From positions 5,953,501 to 6,017,500 of the forward strand of contig JAINUG010000007.1 of NCBI GenBank assembly GCA_029706075.1: DNA of 64,000 nucleotides, given 5' to 3'. Origin of the DNA: Aldrovandia affinis (lineage: Eukaryota > Chordata > Actinopteri > Notacanthiformes > Halosauridae). Below, in pieces: positions 10,371 through 21,509 of this stretch. Within the stretch, counting starts at the first letter, position 1; each line of letters opens with the position of its first letter. The position numbers and the translations under genes are program-made. A model generated the notes under the pieces. That model saw only the letters and a list, made by a program, of their open reading frames with translations. It made no database searches and was not told the origin of the DNA.

Positions 10371-10900
10371 CCCATTGTGAAAGTTTTATTCTTGAACAGA
10401 ATCCAGAAGGAAATTATTAAAAGTTTAAATAGCCATCTTGAAGTAGTCTTCCCTGTACCTTTAGTTGCATCTCCAAAGAACATTTAGCCGGTTATATTAT
10501 CTGTGCTTCTCCATATCAGTTCACAATGGCCATTTGCCTTGTTTATAGAGAAGTTGGCTTTGCTTGCCTTAGTTCTGAAGTAACTTTATTTCTTAGCCCT
10601 TTGAATATGATTCGGTCCGTATCTTATCCTGATTTGATTTCAACCAGTTTTTTTCAGTGTCAAGTCTCTACCAATACAGTATCAATACAAACCATTTTAA
10701 GTCTTCAAAGTATTTGAGCACAAACCTGAACTGAGCACAACCCCTCTACTGCTATATTATGTTCAAAATAAATATGATATGGTTGCAAACAAACATAATA
10801 ACCATTATAATTTAAAATGAGACGTGCCAATTTAAAAGCTTTGAAATATGCTCTCTTAACTTCCACTGCCATCCAAGCATTCATTACCTAAATTATTTAT
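10371..10900. other. no gene recognised; downstream flank of CSTPP1
   Basis: This is AT-rich, apparently unique sequence between the SINE and the CSTPP1 polyadenylation signal. I see no splice-flanked frames or repeat signatures in it. Confidence 0.4.
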
Positions 10901-10904
10901 CCAA

Positions 10905-10910
10905 TTTATT
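10905..10910 (-). terminator. CSTPP1 polyadenylation signal AATAAA
   Basis: A canonical AATAAA lies on the minus strand about 112 bp downstream of the CSTPP1 stop codon. It is the first canonical signal after the stop, so it predicts a short 3' UTR ending near 10885. Confidence 0.6.
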
Positions 10911-11021
10911 GTGTGTATGAATCTGACTGTGCCCTAAGCATGTCTATCAGAAATAAGGCCTGGGCTGACCTAGTTCCCTGCTGAACTGTGGTTCTAGCCA
11001 GGATGGTGCAGACGGTGAGGT

Positions 11022-11190
11022 CTAATTCTCGGAGGAGTCTGTCTCCTCATTGGAGCCGTCGCTCTCAATCTCGATCCTCTTGCGTTGATGCAGGGACTTG
11101 CGAGAGGATGCCCTCCTCGCCAGCTCCTTCTGTCCAGGTCCTCCGCTGCTGCTGCTGTTGGAGGCAGGGCCAACGGAGATCTGTGCGATA
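11022..11190 (-). CDS. cstpp1: CSTPP1 coding exon 9 (last), with stop codon
   Basis: The minus-strand acceptor reads CTACGTGTCCTGCAG/TATCGC. The exon completes a Leu codon split with exon 8 (CT/T) and encodes IAQISVGPASNSSSSGG, a basic stretch RRASSRKSLHQRKR, and ends IESDGSNEETDSSEN then TAG at 11022-11024. The acidic end corresponds to GESDGSTEETDESET in human CSTPP1 and is the best-conserved part of this otherwise variable, Ser-rich, probably disordered tail. The fish tail is shorter than the human one between LIAQ and the acidic end. Confidence 0.9.
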
Positions 11191-11629
11191 CTGCAGGACA
11201 CGTAGGGAGCAACTCACACCACACTCAACTAATTTACGGTACTGACAATTCTACAATATGCTGAATTGAATAAACTACTTTATTTTCAATTTCAATGTGA
11301 TCTTCAATCTTCATTTTCAGTTGAGTTCAAGGGTCAGGATCTGTGTCGCTCACAGTTTGAACCCATGAATCTTTTCATGAGTCTGATGCCTTCATAATTA
11401 CACATAATTACTCCACATACTGCATTGAAATCTGGTGTTATTGAAACATTAATTCGCCAATTATAGTGTAGATGTACAGTATGTGCAATATTTCAGTTAC
11501 AGGGAAATAATAAACCATATCCATATAATAAAAACATTTGGATTTTGGCACTAGGTTTTTTAGAGAATAATAATGGCGTTAAGAGTGGGATTCTAACATA
11601 GTTCTTGAAAGAATGGCCCATTCACTCAC

Positions 11630-11693
11630 AGTTTATCCAGTTCCTGGTCCATACCAGGATCGATGAGTAGGGCTGTTTTATTTGGCAGGGAAC
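11630..11693 (-). CDS. cstpp1: CSTPP1 coding exon 8
   Basis: This 64-bp exon lies between acceptor TTTTGTCACAACCAG and donor GTGAGTGAAT. It joins exon 7 inside a Gly codon (G/GT) and encodes SLPNKTALLIDPGMDQELDK. It corresponds to the human ALPDKGDLMHDPAMDEELER segment in length and pattern. It ends in CT, completed by the T that opens exon 9. Only 439 bp of intron separate it from the last exon. Confidence 0.9.
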
Positions 11694-12073
11694 CTGGTTG
11701 TGACAAAAGAGACATGAAGATCTGGATTTCCTCTCTCTGACCTAATTTTCAGAGTGTGTAGTGGTGTCAATATAGATGATATAATAAACACATCTCTCAC
11801 TTTTCACTGTCAAATATTTCATTGTGAGTTGTTTTGAGACTCCTGCTGTCTATTGTGTCAGATGCCCATACTTAGTTCACCCAAATTAAATAAAAGGGTC
11901 TTGTGGGGTGGTTCACAAAACCATGCCCCAAAATAACCCAAGAGTGTGAAGTGTGTTTACGATGTCAGGAGGGAGCCAGACCACACTCATAAAAGCAGGC
12001 CTGCTGACGAAACAGGATACGGGGGGGGAGTTCTCAGGACTGTTGACCAAATCACTGAATTTAATATGGTATA
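11694..12073. other. CSTPP1 intron 7, start; no repeat recognised
   Basis: The stretch from the exon 8 acceptor to the SINE contains no clear repeat or exon. A run of G residues lies near 12020. Confidence 0.4.
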
Positions 12074-12300
12074 GGCAGCAGTGTAGTGTAATGGTTAGGA
12101 CACTGGACTTGTAACTCAAAGATTGCTGGTTAATTTCCCAGGTGGAGCACTGCTGTTGTACCCTTGAGCAAGGTACTTAGCCTGAATTGCTTCAGTAAAA
12201 TATCCAGCTGTATAAATGGATTGTATGTAAATAAATGCAAACTGTGTAAGTCGCTCTGGATAAGAGTGTCTGATAAATGCTTAAAATGTAAATGTAAATG
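12074..12300 (+). mobile_element. V-SINE-like tRNA-derived SINE with L2-type tail
   Basis: The head contains TAGTGTAATGGTTAGGACAC (A-box region) and a weak B box GGTTAATTTCCC. It is followed by the body GTACCCTTGAGCAAGGTACT and the tail GTAAGTCGCTCTGGATAAGA ending in AAATGTAAATG repeats. A TGGTATA duplication flanks it at 12067-12073 and 12301-12307. Sister copies are at 23405-23626 and 38036-38271. Confidence 0.8.
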
Positions 12301-12473
12301 TGGTATACTGTCATCATTTGCATACACAGTATAATCATGTTTGGTGTTGTTGGAAAGCTGATGTCATGAGCAATGGGTTGGTGTCATTGATGATGTGGTA
12401 CAGGTGGCGCTAATTAGAGATCTCAGAACACTGTTCAAAAGTGAATGGTGGGAAATTCAAATAATCTACACAT

Positions 12474-13599
12474 TAGTGATGGGAAGTTTGATTATTTTTC
12501 CCATGAATGATTTTTTCAGTGAAGAGAATTAATATTTTGAGCCATTCACTTGATTCAGTAATCCCCACTTCCCCAGAGCACATAGGCACCCCCCTACCAG
12601 CGAACAAAGTCTGTGATTTGGCTTTACCATTCGCGAACGACGACTCAAAAATGTTGTGATTCTCATTCAGAGCCAGGTTAACCGCTCACGAACGATGACT
12701 CGAAAATGTGATTCTCGTTCAGAGCTGGCTTTACCATTTGCGAACGATTCGTTCAGACACATCTTGTTCATTCAGTGGAGTGGGGATAGCCGTTCTTTGG
12801 TGTGATAGATTAACTTGGCCCATGAGTGCTAAACAATTGCAATGCATCGTTATGACAGCAAACACAACTAGATAATGTACCCAATTAGAAGAATTCAAAA
12901 GAGTTGTTATTCTCGGGGCCCGAAAGAGCTGTGATTGTTGTTCATTTCGTTCAGTAGCCTAGGGTAATGCCCATTCGTTCACTCATAAAACATGAGTTTA
13001 GACAGTCAGCAGCTAATAGGTTTACTTTTGGTTTTACAATATTATGTCCTGCAATATTGCATCATTTAAATGCTTTTGCACAATGCGATAAATTATTGTA
13101 ACAGTGAGCGATAGCTTAGCCACAGGAATGCTAGCTGCCCTCCATTTAGTTTGTGTGTAGCATGCTAGGTGGCTACATATGCATAGGCCATGGGCTACGA
13201 GGCCATCACATGCCCCAGGGGCCCTTGTGGCCAGCTAAAAGTGTTCGGCTAGTTATGTTCATAAATGTTCAAGTATGAAAACCAAGATTGTTTAAGTGAA
13301 AGCCGCTTTTTCCCTCGTACGAATGATGTGTGTTTGAGTGTATGTGACGTTATCACCTTCACTGGGTGTGTATGTGTTGAGAATGACCCCCGTGTAATTC
13401 CGATGCATATGTTGTCCCCTGTAGCCTACTACACGCTTTATTTTAAATAAAGAAGTAGTACTGAAATGGAAAAGCAAAATCTCTCGACTCTTAATTCTGT
13501 GGCATCCACCAGTTACTCCCATCCATCATTACTCCCAGAACGAGTCAGTAAAAAGAGTAGTTCAATTCGAACGAATCATTCGCGAACTGCACATCACTA
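12474..13599. mobile_element. non-autonomous hAT element
   Basis: The left end is TAGTGATGGGAAGTT and the right end, reversed, is TAGTGATGTGCAGTT. Flanking 8-mers CTACACAT (12466-12473) and CTACTCAT (13600-13607) match at 7 of 8 positions. Subterminal copies of CGAACGA and GATTCGTTC recur at 12620-12760 and near the right end, as in other fish hATs. The 1126 bp contain no transposase frame. Confidence 0.75.
12605..12765 (+). repeat. subterminal tandem repeats in the hAT element
   Basis: Units of roughly 60 bp built from CGAACGA, GACTC, AAAATGT and TTCAGAGC are repeated two to three times. Such repeats often serve as transposase binding sites in hAT elements; here that is inference. Confidence 0.5.
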
Positions 13600-13703
13600 C
13601 TACTCATCAGCGGCTATCTGTGCAACTAATAATGAACATAGTGTGATACGCAAACAGAAATACTGCAGGGAGCAGTTCAGTTTTTCTGTGATTGTGTCCT
13701 TGT

Positions 13704-13901
13704 ATAGAGATAGGAATCACACTATGTGAGCTAAGAGACTATAGTCTCTCATTTGCATAATACCAATCTATAAGTAACTGTTAACAGAGTTTCTCTTGCT
13801 AACATTAATTGGAGTGAGATAAAATAATTGGAGTTAGATAACATTCATTTAATCCCATTCATCCGGTATCACAAGGTAAGACACGCTATCCTTAACCACT
13901 C
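13704..13901 (+). repeat. dispersed ~200-bp repeat, copy 1
   Basis: This block, from ATAGAGATAG through CACTATGTGAGC and GGTATCACAAGGTAAGAC to CCTTAACCACTC, recurs in the same orientation at 21510-21714. Both copies end in a donor-like CACAAG/GTAAGAC. The family is unassigned. Confidence 0.7.
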
Positions 13902-14548
13902 AGCCAACCTTCAGTCTATCACTTCCCTCTTATTAGAAATGGCCAATCACAAAATAATAAATAATTTGAGGGAAATATTATCATATTCATCATATTCAGA
14001 ATTTTACCTTTCAAATGATATATGATTCATAGGTAATTCATTGTAATGTCTGAATTTCAAATCGTTGAGAAATACATAAATATGTTAAATTGATTAAAAA
14101 AAATCCTGTTGAATACTATTCAACAAATAAGCTAAATAAAATAACCAAAAATATGTGTATTGTACATAAACAATTGTCCTTATTACGAATGTTTGATTTT
14201 CAGTACATTCCTCGATTCCTGTTTCCCACCCCCCCAAAAAATCTAAAGAAATAATGCTGTACAAATCTGTTGAGAACAAAGCAGTAATTTCATAACATAA
14301 ATATAGAATTCTGTCCTCAGATGTATTATCAGGTAGGAGACAAATACAATGTTCAGTAATAATAACACTTGAATATGGACTCACAAACATTGAAATTCAT
14401 TTATCAACATCTAGGGCAAATCTGGAAACAATGTCATGACAAACTTCATCTTAGCACTTGACTGTTCACACAAAATATTATGACACAATGACATGACAAG
14501 CGAACTTCTCTGAGGAGGAATTCATTATTGTACATTTCACGTGCATAT
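13902..14548. other. CSTPP1 intron 7; no recognised feature
   Basis: This is AT-rich sequence with no splice-flanked frame and no repeat I can classify. Confidence 0.4.
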
Positions 14549-15243
14549 TGTGGCGATCCAGGGGGGTCGCCCTATGTCAGTTTGTGTGCGGGGCATTGTG
14601 GGGGAACATTATTGTGTGTTTTGTTGTTCCCCCCAGTGCTAGTTAGCGTTATGTGTTGCAAACCATGTTGTGTGTGTTGTTGTGTATAAATATGTGTATG
14701 GGATGGGACCATGACATGGTCTTTTTTGGACATACCCTATGCCGGCCAGAAGAGGATGGGCTCCCCCCCCTTTTAGTCTGGTTCCTCCCAAGGTTTCTCC
14801 CTACCAAGGGAGTTTTTCCTTGCCACTGTTGCCTTTAGGCTTGCTTTTGGGGGGGTCTAGGCCTGGGTTCCCCCTCTGTTAAGCGTTTTGTGACAATTCT
14901 ATTGTGAAAAGCGCTATACAAATACATTTGATTTGATTTGATTTGATTTGATGGTCGTGGTGAGCTAAAAGGTAATGCCACCGCGACCGACTTTCGTTCA
15001 TTGTTTAGTGCAGTTGCCTGTGATTCATTGTAAAAGTGTTCATCATTGGTACTTCCTGCATGACATACTAGTTAATCACCAATGTGCACCTTGCATTAAC
15101 TTTTAGGGACGCGCCGTGGACAAAGAAAAGTGGGGGAAAGACGATATCTGGGGTCGTGCGGTGTATGGGGAACATAGCCACATTGAATTTACTGCCTGAC
15201 TCCATTCGTCTTCTTGTGCACCCCACCGCGCATGCTCGCTACA
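14549..15243 (+). mobile_element. Ty3/gypsy 5' LTR with an inserted LINE tail
   Basis: The block starts TGTGGCGATCCAGG and ends CGCTACA, directly before a primer site. A LINE 3' end (14711-14953) is inserted in it. The remaining LTR sequence contains a TATAAATA motif at about 14686. Confidence 0.6.
14711..14953 (+). mobile_element. LINE 3' end with (TTTGA)n tail, nested in LTR
   Basis: The sequence CGGCCAGAAGAGGATGGGCT through GTTTTTCCTTGCCACTGTTG and AAAAGCGCTATACAAATACA to repeated TTTGA is a common fish LINE 3' end. Matching copies are at 47122-47740 (antisense) and 57170-57375. Confidence 0.75.
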
Positions 15244-15244
15244 G

Positions 15245-15262
15245 TGGTGTCAGAAGTGGGAT
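15245..15262 (+). promoter_or_regulatory. gypsy primer-binding site, tRNA-Leu type
   Basis: TGGTGTCAGAAGTGGGAT is complementary to the 3' end of a tRNA-Leu (...ATCCCACTTCTGACACCA). It lies one base after the LTR. Confidence 0.7.
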
Positions 15263-16147
15263 GTACCAAGTACAAGACGAAGCGAGAGTCATCAGTGACG
15301 ACATCTACCGGATGCAGCGTCAAATCGAGGGAGGAATGGATCAGGCCAAAACACCCCTGCCTGCGTTCTGAGATGGAAGAGTCCATCCGCCGGATGTGGA
15401 GGCCAAATATCTTCCCACCCATGCCGAGATAGACGCGCCGTTCTGCCGGAAGTGGCGCCAGGCGAAAGAGGGGGTTCCGGAGACCGGAGTGTTTTTATGC
15501 CCCCACCAACCCTTCTGCGTCCCGACCCCTAGCTAAGCTGCCCAAGTACGACGGAACAGCGGCGGAGGGAAACCACGGAGGGAAACCATGTTCCTGGGAC
15601 ACGTAGTGAGCGCCAGCGGCGTATCCTCCGACCCGGCTAAGATCGTTGCTGTCAGGGACTGGCCCCTCCCCACCAATGTCAGCGACCTGCAAAGTTTCCT
15701 GGGGTTCGCATCATACTACCGCCGGTACGTGCAGGACTTCACCACCATCGCCAGCCCAGTTCACCGCTTGACCGACCGTGGCCGGCCGTACGTCTGGGAC
15801 GACCTCTGTTCCACGGCTTTTAAAACTCTCCAAACTGCCCTCATCAAGGCCCCTGTGCTATGTAGGCGTCGGTGCAGTCCTGTCCCAGAAAGGCGACAGC
15901 GGAGAGCAGGTAATCGCTTATTACAGCCATGCCTTGAACAAGGCGGGGTGAAACTACTGCGTCACTTGCCGGGAGCTCCTCGCTGTAGTCGCAGCACTGC
16001 GGCACTTCCGGGCATATCTGCACGGCGTCCAGTTCCTCATCCAGACCGACCACGCCTCCCTCATGTGGCTGCTCCACTTCAAAAACCCTGAGGGCCAGGT
16101 TGCACACTGGCTGGAGACACTGCAGGAGTATCACTTCGATGCTGTGT
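15263..16147 (+). pseudogene. Ty3/gypsy gag-pol remnant
   Basis: A short gag remnant (motif KLPKYDGTA near 15536) jumps by deletion to pol. The open stretch at 15588-16091 covers the end of reverse transcriptase (FLGHVVSASG, LQSFLGFASYYRRYV) and the linker. RNase H follows in a second frame (15850-16147) with blocks around GAVLSQKG and TDHASLMWLL. Protease, most of RT, integrase and the 3' LTR are missing. It is a dead relic ending where LINE sequence begins. Confidence 0.8.
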
Positions 16148-18080
16148 AATAGTGATTATATCTGTGGTTTTAATAGTGCTAATATCTGTGGTTTTCATTT
16201 AGAATCTATATCTCCTAGTCCTATTCCGACTTTGATCTCTAACCAGTGCAAACTGAAAGGCAGAGCCAAAAACTGTAACACCAGAAACCAAATAAATATC
16301 TCCACTATACCTACTCATATTCCACCTCAGCTAAATACACCTACGACAAACATGGCTCTGCTAAATGTAGAATCACTGACCACTAAAACATTTATAATCA
16401 ATGACCTTATCTCTGAAAAGCGATTAGACTTTTTATTTCTTGTAGAGACATGGCTCAGCTCTGATGGTGCTGCTGTCCTTGTTGAAGCCTGTACCCCCAA
16501 TTACAATTTTTTCCACTCTGCTAGACAAAATAAAAGAGGCGGTGGAATTGCTGTATTCCTGCACTGATCTCGTGCGCTAACTATGATTGTTCCTACCATG
16601 TATTAATGCACATCTTGTAAGTCGCTCTGGATAAGAGCGTCTGCTAAATGCTTAAAATGTAAAAGGTAAATGTGAATTGCTGCTATTTTCTCAGATAAAT
16701 TTAACTGTACTAGGATTAGCTTGAGCAATGAGCGAATTCTCCTCATTTGAGTATATTGCCTTCACTATTAAAGCCGAACTGACCGTACTCATAATGACAA
16801 CCCCCCAAACTATGGACAGGATTTTTCTGAGTTTTCTGAATTTATGTCGCTCATCATCAGAAATTATGATCGAATAGTTGTAAATGGCGATTTCAACACC
16901 CATGTAAATAATGCATCTAATGCTAAAGCAGCTAAGTTCCTCAATACCCTGGATAGCCTAGAATTAAACCAGCATGTAACAGAGCCTACCCATTACCTCG
17001 GTAACACTCTTGATTTAGTTATCTCAAAAGGGATTACTGTCACCGATCTACTGGTTTCTGATATCAATATGTCTGATCATTACTCTGTATTTTTCAATGT
17101 CCTACTAGATACAATAAGGAATAATTCTGAAACCACAATTAAAAAACGCCATCTAGACACAACAGCAGAACTGCAGTTTGCTGAGCTCATAAATTCCTTA
17201 GATCAAGATATCTTTACCTATCCCTTAAATGAAATGGTAGATGCTTTCTACAGTAAACTGAGTGTCATGCTTGACAAAGTAGCTCCCTTACAAAACGAAA
17301 AAAGGTCACGTGACACGTTGGATGAACAGAACTACTTTTGACCTGAAGCAATCCTGCAGAAAAGCTGAAAGAACATGGAGAAAAACTAAGCTTGTAGCAT
17401 TCTGAAAGATAGCATTATCATCTACAACAAAGCTGTTTGCACTCTGAGACAGATCTATTTTTCGAAAGTCATTACTGAAAATAGCGAAATTCTAGGGTTC
17501 TATTCTCTACCATTGATAGACTACTAAATCCAACCCCCTTTGACCCAACCAGTCTAACCTCTGTTCTGAAATGTCAAGAATTTGCAAGCTTTTTCAAAGA
17601 TAAAGTTACCTCAATTAGGACAGGCATTGTCATAACAACTAATTAGCCTGACACACCTCATCATAATCCACCGACTCTTAGATGCTTTCAAAATATTACG
17701 CAAACTGAACTCTGCAAGATCTTAACTCAAACTCCTCCACCTGTGCTCTTGACCCAATCCCCAGTAAATTCCTCAAGAACATCTATAGTAGTCTGTCTCC
17801 TTCCATCCTAAAGATAATCAACACCGGTATCAGAAACCGGTATCTTTCCTAATGCCTTCAAAACAGCAGTAGTGAAGCCACTACTAAAAAAAGTCAAATC
17901 TAGATAATAACAATCTTAATAATTACAGACCTATATCCAATCTGCCATTCATGAGCAAAGTTTTAGAAAAGGTGATCTTCAATCAACTTAATACCTTTTT
18001 AGATGAGAACAATATCCTAGAAAAGACTTTAGATCAAATCACAGCACAGAAAATAGTTAATGATCTTAGACTTGCTACTG
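16148..18080 (+). mobile_element. L2-clade LINE, endonuclease to RT start
   Basis: The endonuclease start encodes NMALLNVESLTTKTFIINDL and LFLVETWLSSDGAAV. After a small insertion at 16562-16678 it resumes with GDFNTHVNN, HVTEPTHYLGNTLDLVIS and SDHYSVFFNVLL (16844-17341). Degenerate linker and the RT start (NYRPISNLPFMSKVLEKVI) run to 18080, where another LINE is inserted. It continues at 19387. Multiple stops are present. Confidence 0.75.
16562..16678 (+). mobile_element. 5'-truncated L2 tail inserted in LINE frame
   Basis: The piece runs from GCACTGATCTCGTGCGCTAA to GTAAGTCGCTCTGGATAAGA and AAATGTAAAAGG. It is nearly the same as the 3' end of the L2 copy ending at 33938. Near-identical GAATTGCTG.TATT sequences on both sides are the target duplication. 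Confidence 0.75.
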
Positions 18081-19386
18081 GATCACAGACTACCTTACGG
18101 GTAGGCCTCAATACGTCCGGGCAGCTCAGCCGGGCAGGGCAGCCTGTCGGAGGTGGTGACGAGCAACACCGGCGCCCCCCCAAGGAACTGTACTGTCACC
18201 TTTCCTGTTTACCCTCTACACCACTGACTTTAGCCACAACTCTGGAACATGTCACCTCCAGAAGTTCTCAGATGACTCCACCATCGTGGGCTGCATCAGC
18301 GAGGACGATGAGGAGGAGTACAGAGGTGTGGTTAGGAGCTTCGTCAGTTGGGCCGAGGAGAACCACCTCCAGCTCAACACTGGCAAGACCAAGGAGCTGG
18401 TAGTGGACTTCCGACAGAGCAAGAAGCCCCCGAGGGGCCCCCCAACCCCCATCACCATCAAGGGGGAGGAAGTTGAGATGTTCCTGGGAGTGCACCTGAA
18501 CAAGAGGCTGGACTGGACGGACAGCACGGAGGCCCTCTATAAGACAGGACAGAGCAGACTGTACTTCCTTAGGAGGCTCAGGTCCTTCGATGTGTGCAGC
18601 AGGCTGCTGAGGATGTTCTACCAGTCCGTGGTAGCCAGCGCACTGTTCTTTGCCGTGGCCTGCTGCGGTAGCAGCGCCAAGGCTGGGGAGACCGACAAAC
18701 TCAACAAGCTGGTAAGGAAGGCTAGCTCTGTTGTTGGCCAAAAACTGGACAGCCTGGAGGCAGTGGTGGAGAGGAGGATGAGAGACAAACTGCTGACCAT
18801 CCTGAATAACCCCTCCCACCCCCTCTATGATGAGCTGAGACAGATGGAGAGCACCTTCAGCCACAGGCGCATCCAATTCACGTGCAGAACGGAGCGGTTC
18901 AAGCGCTCCTTTGTACCAGCAGCCATCAAACTGTACAACAATGAACATTGAACACTGAACACTCTCACTCTCTACTGCTGTACCTACCCTACATTCTTTG
19001 CACATCTAACTGTTGCCCCGATTGCTACTTGATCTCATATTTGTTTTCTTAGTACTTCAGTACACTGGTATGCGCTGTCTATCTGGTGGATTTGCACTAC
19101 CTCCAGTATGATCGCTGCTAGGTTGTTTTTTTATTTTTAAATTTTTTAAATTCTTGTATTTTAGCATCTGGTATTTCAATATACTATGATGTTCTGTATG
19201 TCTGTATAGCTGCTAGGTTTTTACTCTGGTTTCTAAATATATTTATCTTGTATTTATTATTCAGTATACTGTGATGTCCTGTATGTCTTGTGTGTTCTTT
19301 CACTGTCTCCTGTATCATTGCTGCTGTGACAAACCAAATCCCCCCCAGGATTAATAAAGGCTATCTTATCTTATCTTATCTTATCT
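18081..19386 (+). mobile_element. Rex1-like LINE, 5'-truncated, with (TTATC)n tail
   Basis: The open stretch 18286-18951 encodes ENHLQLNTGKTKELVVDFRQ, MFLGVHLNKRLDWT, YFLRRLRSFDVCSRLLRMFY and HPLYDELRQM, i.e. the RT thumb and C-terminus with its natural stop. An A-rich 3' UTR ends TTAATAAAGG then TTATC repeats. TACTG at 18076-18080 and 19387-19391 is the target duplication. The Rex1 assignment is from memory and tentative. Confidence 0.7.
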
Positions 19387-19712
19387 TACTGACTCGAATA
19401 AAGTCTCAATCCTCATCCTCTTAGATTTAACCGCAGCCTTTGACACCATTGATCATAATATCCTAATCGAGCGTCTTGAAAACTGGGTTGGTCTTTCAGA
19501 AAATGCTCTAAACTGGTTTCGAACCTATATAACTGGGAGAACATTTTTGGTTAACCTGGGCGATCATGTATCTGCAAAACATGAGCTACCCTTTGGCGTA
19601 GCTCAGGGAAGTTGTCTTGGTCCCCTGCTATTCTCACTGTATATGCTTCCATTAGGTCACATCATCAACCAGTACAATGTAATTTTTCATTGGTAATACA
19701 TTTTGGGCAGTG
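19387..19712 (+). mobile_element. L2-clade LINE, RT core (continuation)
   Basis: After the inserted LINE the host frame resumes with [54 protein letters not shown] and stops near 19700. It pairs with the part that ended at 18080, and the same family is near-complete at 40820-45453. Confidence 0.75.
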
Positions 19713-20430
19713 TGACATCCCTCCTACTATAGTGAAAAAGATGCTGAGAGAGTCACAGCATACAAATACTTTGGGGTTGAGATTGACAACAAATAGAAAT
19801 TCGCAGACTGTGCAGTATAGTATACTAAGTATACTAAAATGCAAAAACGCGTACATTTCCTGAGAAAATTGGAATCTTTTAATGTCAATAATGTCCTCAT
19901 GTCACTGTTCTATCAGGCCCAGAGTACTCTCTCCGTCTGTCTCATCTGTGTGTTCAGCAACATGAAAAAAGTGGATAAAAAAAGTTGCAGAGGGCAGTCA
20001 GGGAAAATAATTGGCTTGGACCAAATATCTGTGGCCAGGCTACAAGAAAAATTCATGGAAAACAAAATTGAACAGATAATATTGTGGTTCTTTAAGGCTC
20101 AGTTGGTAGAGCACAGCGTTGGCAACGCTTAGGTTGTGGGTTCAATTCCCACTGGGGCCACATATACAGAAAATGTATGCATTCACTACTGTAAGTCGCT
20201 TTGGATAAAAACGTCTCCTAATGGCGTATATTATTATTATTATTATTATAATAGGGGATGCCCGCCACCCTCTCCATGACAGTCTGTGTAGGTATAGTAA
20301 GACAGGGAGTTGCCAACTCTTCTCTTCTCTTGTCTTCTCCAACACAAGATCCGTACCAATAGGTATCGCAATTCTTTCATTCCCACTGCCATTAGGTTCC
20401 ACAATAAGCATATTAAGCACTTTACTAAAA
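19713..20430 (+). mobile_element. LINE 3' end fragment interrupted by a SINE
   Basis: Degenerate frames give YKYFGVEIDNK, FLRKLESFNVNNVLMSLFYQ and, after the SINE at 20094-20251, DARHPLHDSL and RYRNSFIPTAI. These are typical C-terminal LINE RT sequences. Stops and indels are frequent. Confidence 0.6.
20094..20251 (+). mobile_element. tRNA-derived SINE with L2-type tail and (ATT)n
   Basis: The head GGCTCAGTTGGTAGAGCACA with B box GGGTTCAATTCCCA is tRNA-like. The tail GTAAGTCGCTTTGGATAAAA then (ATT)n matches the L2 3' end type. A sister copy is at 60716-60861. The fold is not a functional tRNA: the anticodon stem is irregular and no tRNA 3' end is visible. Confidence 0.75.
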
Positions 20431-20566
20431 GAACAGTAGAATAAGTAATTTCTCTAGTAGTTTTAGATACCCTTCAAATTTTATAATTGTATGTGCTCTT
20501 TTTAACCTGCTGCTTTCTTTGCACTTTTCCCCAATGAGCCATGCATACCATGTACTGTATGTTATG

Positions 20567-20690
20567 TGCCCTGTTTATACTGTTTTTAGCCTCTGTGTTT
20601 CATGTACTTTTGATGCACTGAATGTCGTGGGCCCTGTTTTACTGTTTTTAGCCTATGTGTTTTCTGTACTTTTGAAGCTCTGCCAAATGA
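20567..20690 (+). repeat. two direct copies of a ~63-bp unit
   Basis: CCCTGTTT.TACTGTTTTTAGCCT through CTGTACTTTTGA.GC occurs twice in succession with a few changes. It lies in a LINE 3' untranslated region. Confidence 0.6.
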
Positions 20691-20859
20691 CAAAGGACTT
20701 TTCAGTGATTGTGTCCTTATTTGGTGTTTTATGGTTTCCTTTTATGTGTGGGGATATAAGGGAAAAAGTGGTATGCTTCAAGGAGATTCGCTTTTATGAC
20801 CTCCTGCGCGACATTCTGGTATAGCCGTTTTTGTCTGTCTACACGTACATTATTCAAAT

Positions 20860-21285
20860 TCTGTTTGAATGTTAGGAACTGCCACCTTATATCTCTTCTT
20901 CGCTAGACTGGTCTGCTGGTCTACATCAGACCTGCTCAAACAACTGCCTTGTGCTCCAGGTGCCTCGATTTAGGACTACATTTGGATTTTAGTTTTGGCG
21001 GTCCAGATTCATGGAACACTTTGCAGCGTGTCCTAAATCTAGATTTTTTCATTCCTTTTGGACAGTTTATCTTAAAGTATGATCTTAAATCTTCCTATGT
21101 CTGTCTGTAATTGCTTTAACTGATTTTCATTTTTGTTATGTATTATGTATATAATTTTTTTAAACTCATTCCTTGTTTTTTCTGTTCCTGTTTGTATGAT
21201 GTAAATCTCGGCATAATTTAAAATGAGGGCCCACCCTCAATGATCTTTCCGAGAATTAAATAAAGGTTGAATGAAAAATGTATCT
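20860..21285 (+). mobile_element. LINE 3' end with AATAAA and A-rich tail
   Basis: Frames include a degenerate GGPDSWNTLQRVLNLDFFIP-type C-terminus, then a UTR with GGGCCCACCCTCAATGATCT and TTAAATAAAGGTTGAATGAA. Clade not assigned. Confidence 0.55.
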
Positions 21286-21509
21286 ATAACAATTGCTGTA
21301 AGTCCGTCTAATAAACATTTTCATACCTCAGCATTTCTCATTAATCTAAACTACTGCAGTCACACATTGTGGTTTTACGGTTACCGTTAACACACACATA
21401 TAGAACGTTGCACTCCGTAGTCACTCGCCTATACAACAGTGCCATTACAAAATACACAGTTGTATACTTGGTAGGCTATACACAGGCTAAAGGCATGTCC
21501 GCATCTCAT

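Noticed and set aside
18268-19005. 245-codon minus-strand open frame
   Set aside because: It is the mirror of the Rex1-like RT on the + strand (18286-18951), whose sequence has strong RT matches; the minus frame has none.
20094-20165. tRNA gene on the + strand
   Set aside because: The A and B boxes are tRNA-like, but the stems are irregular and it continues into an L2-type tail with (ATT)n, so it is a SINE.
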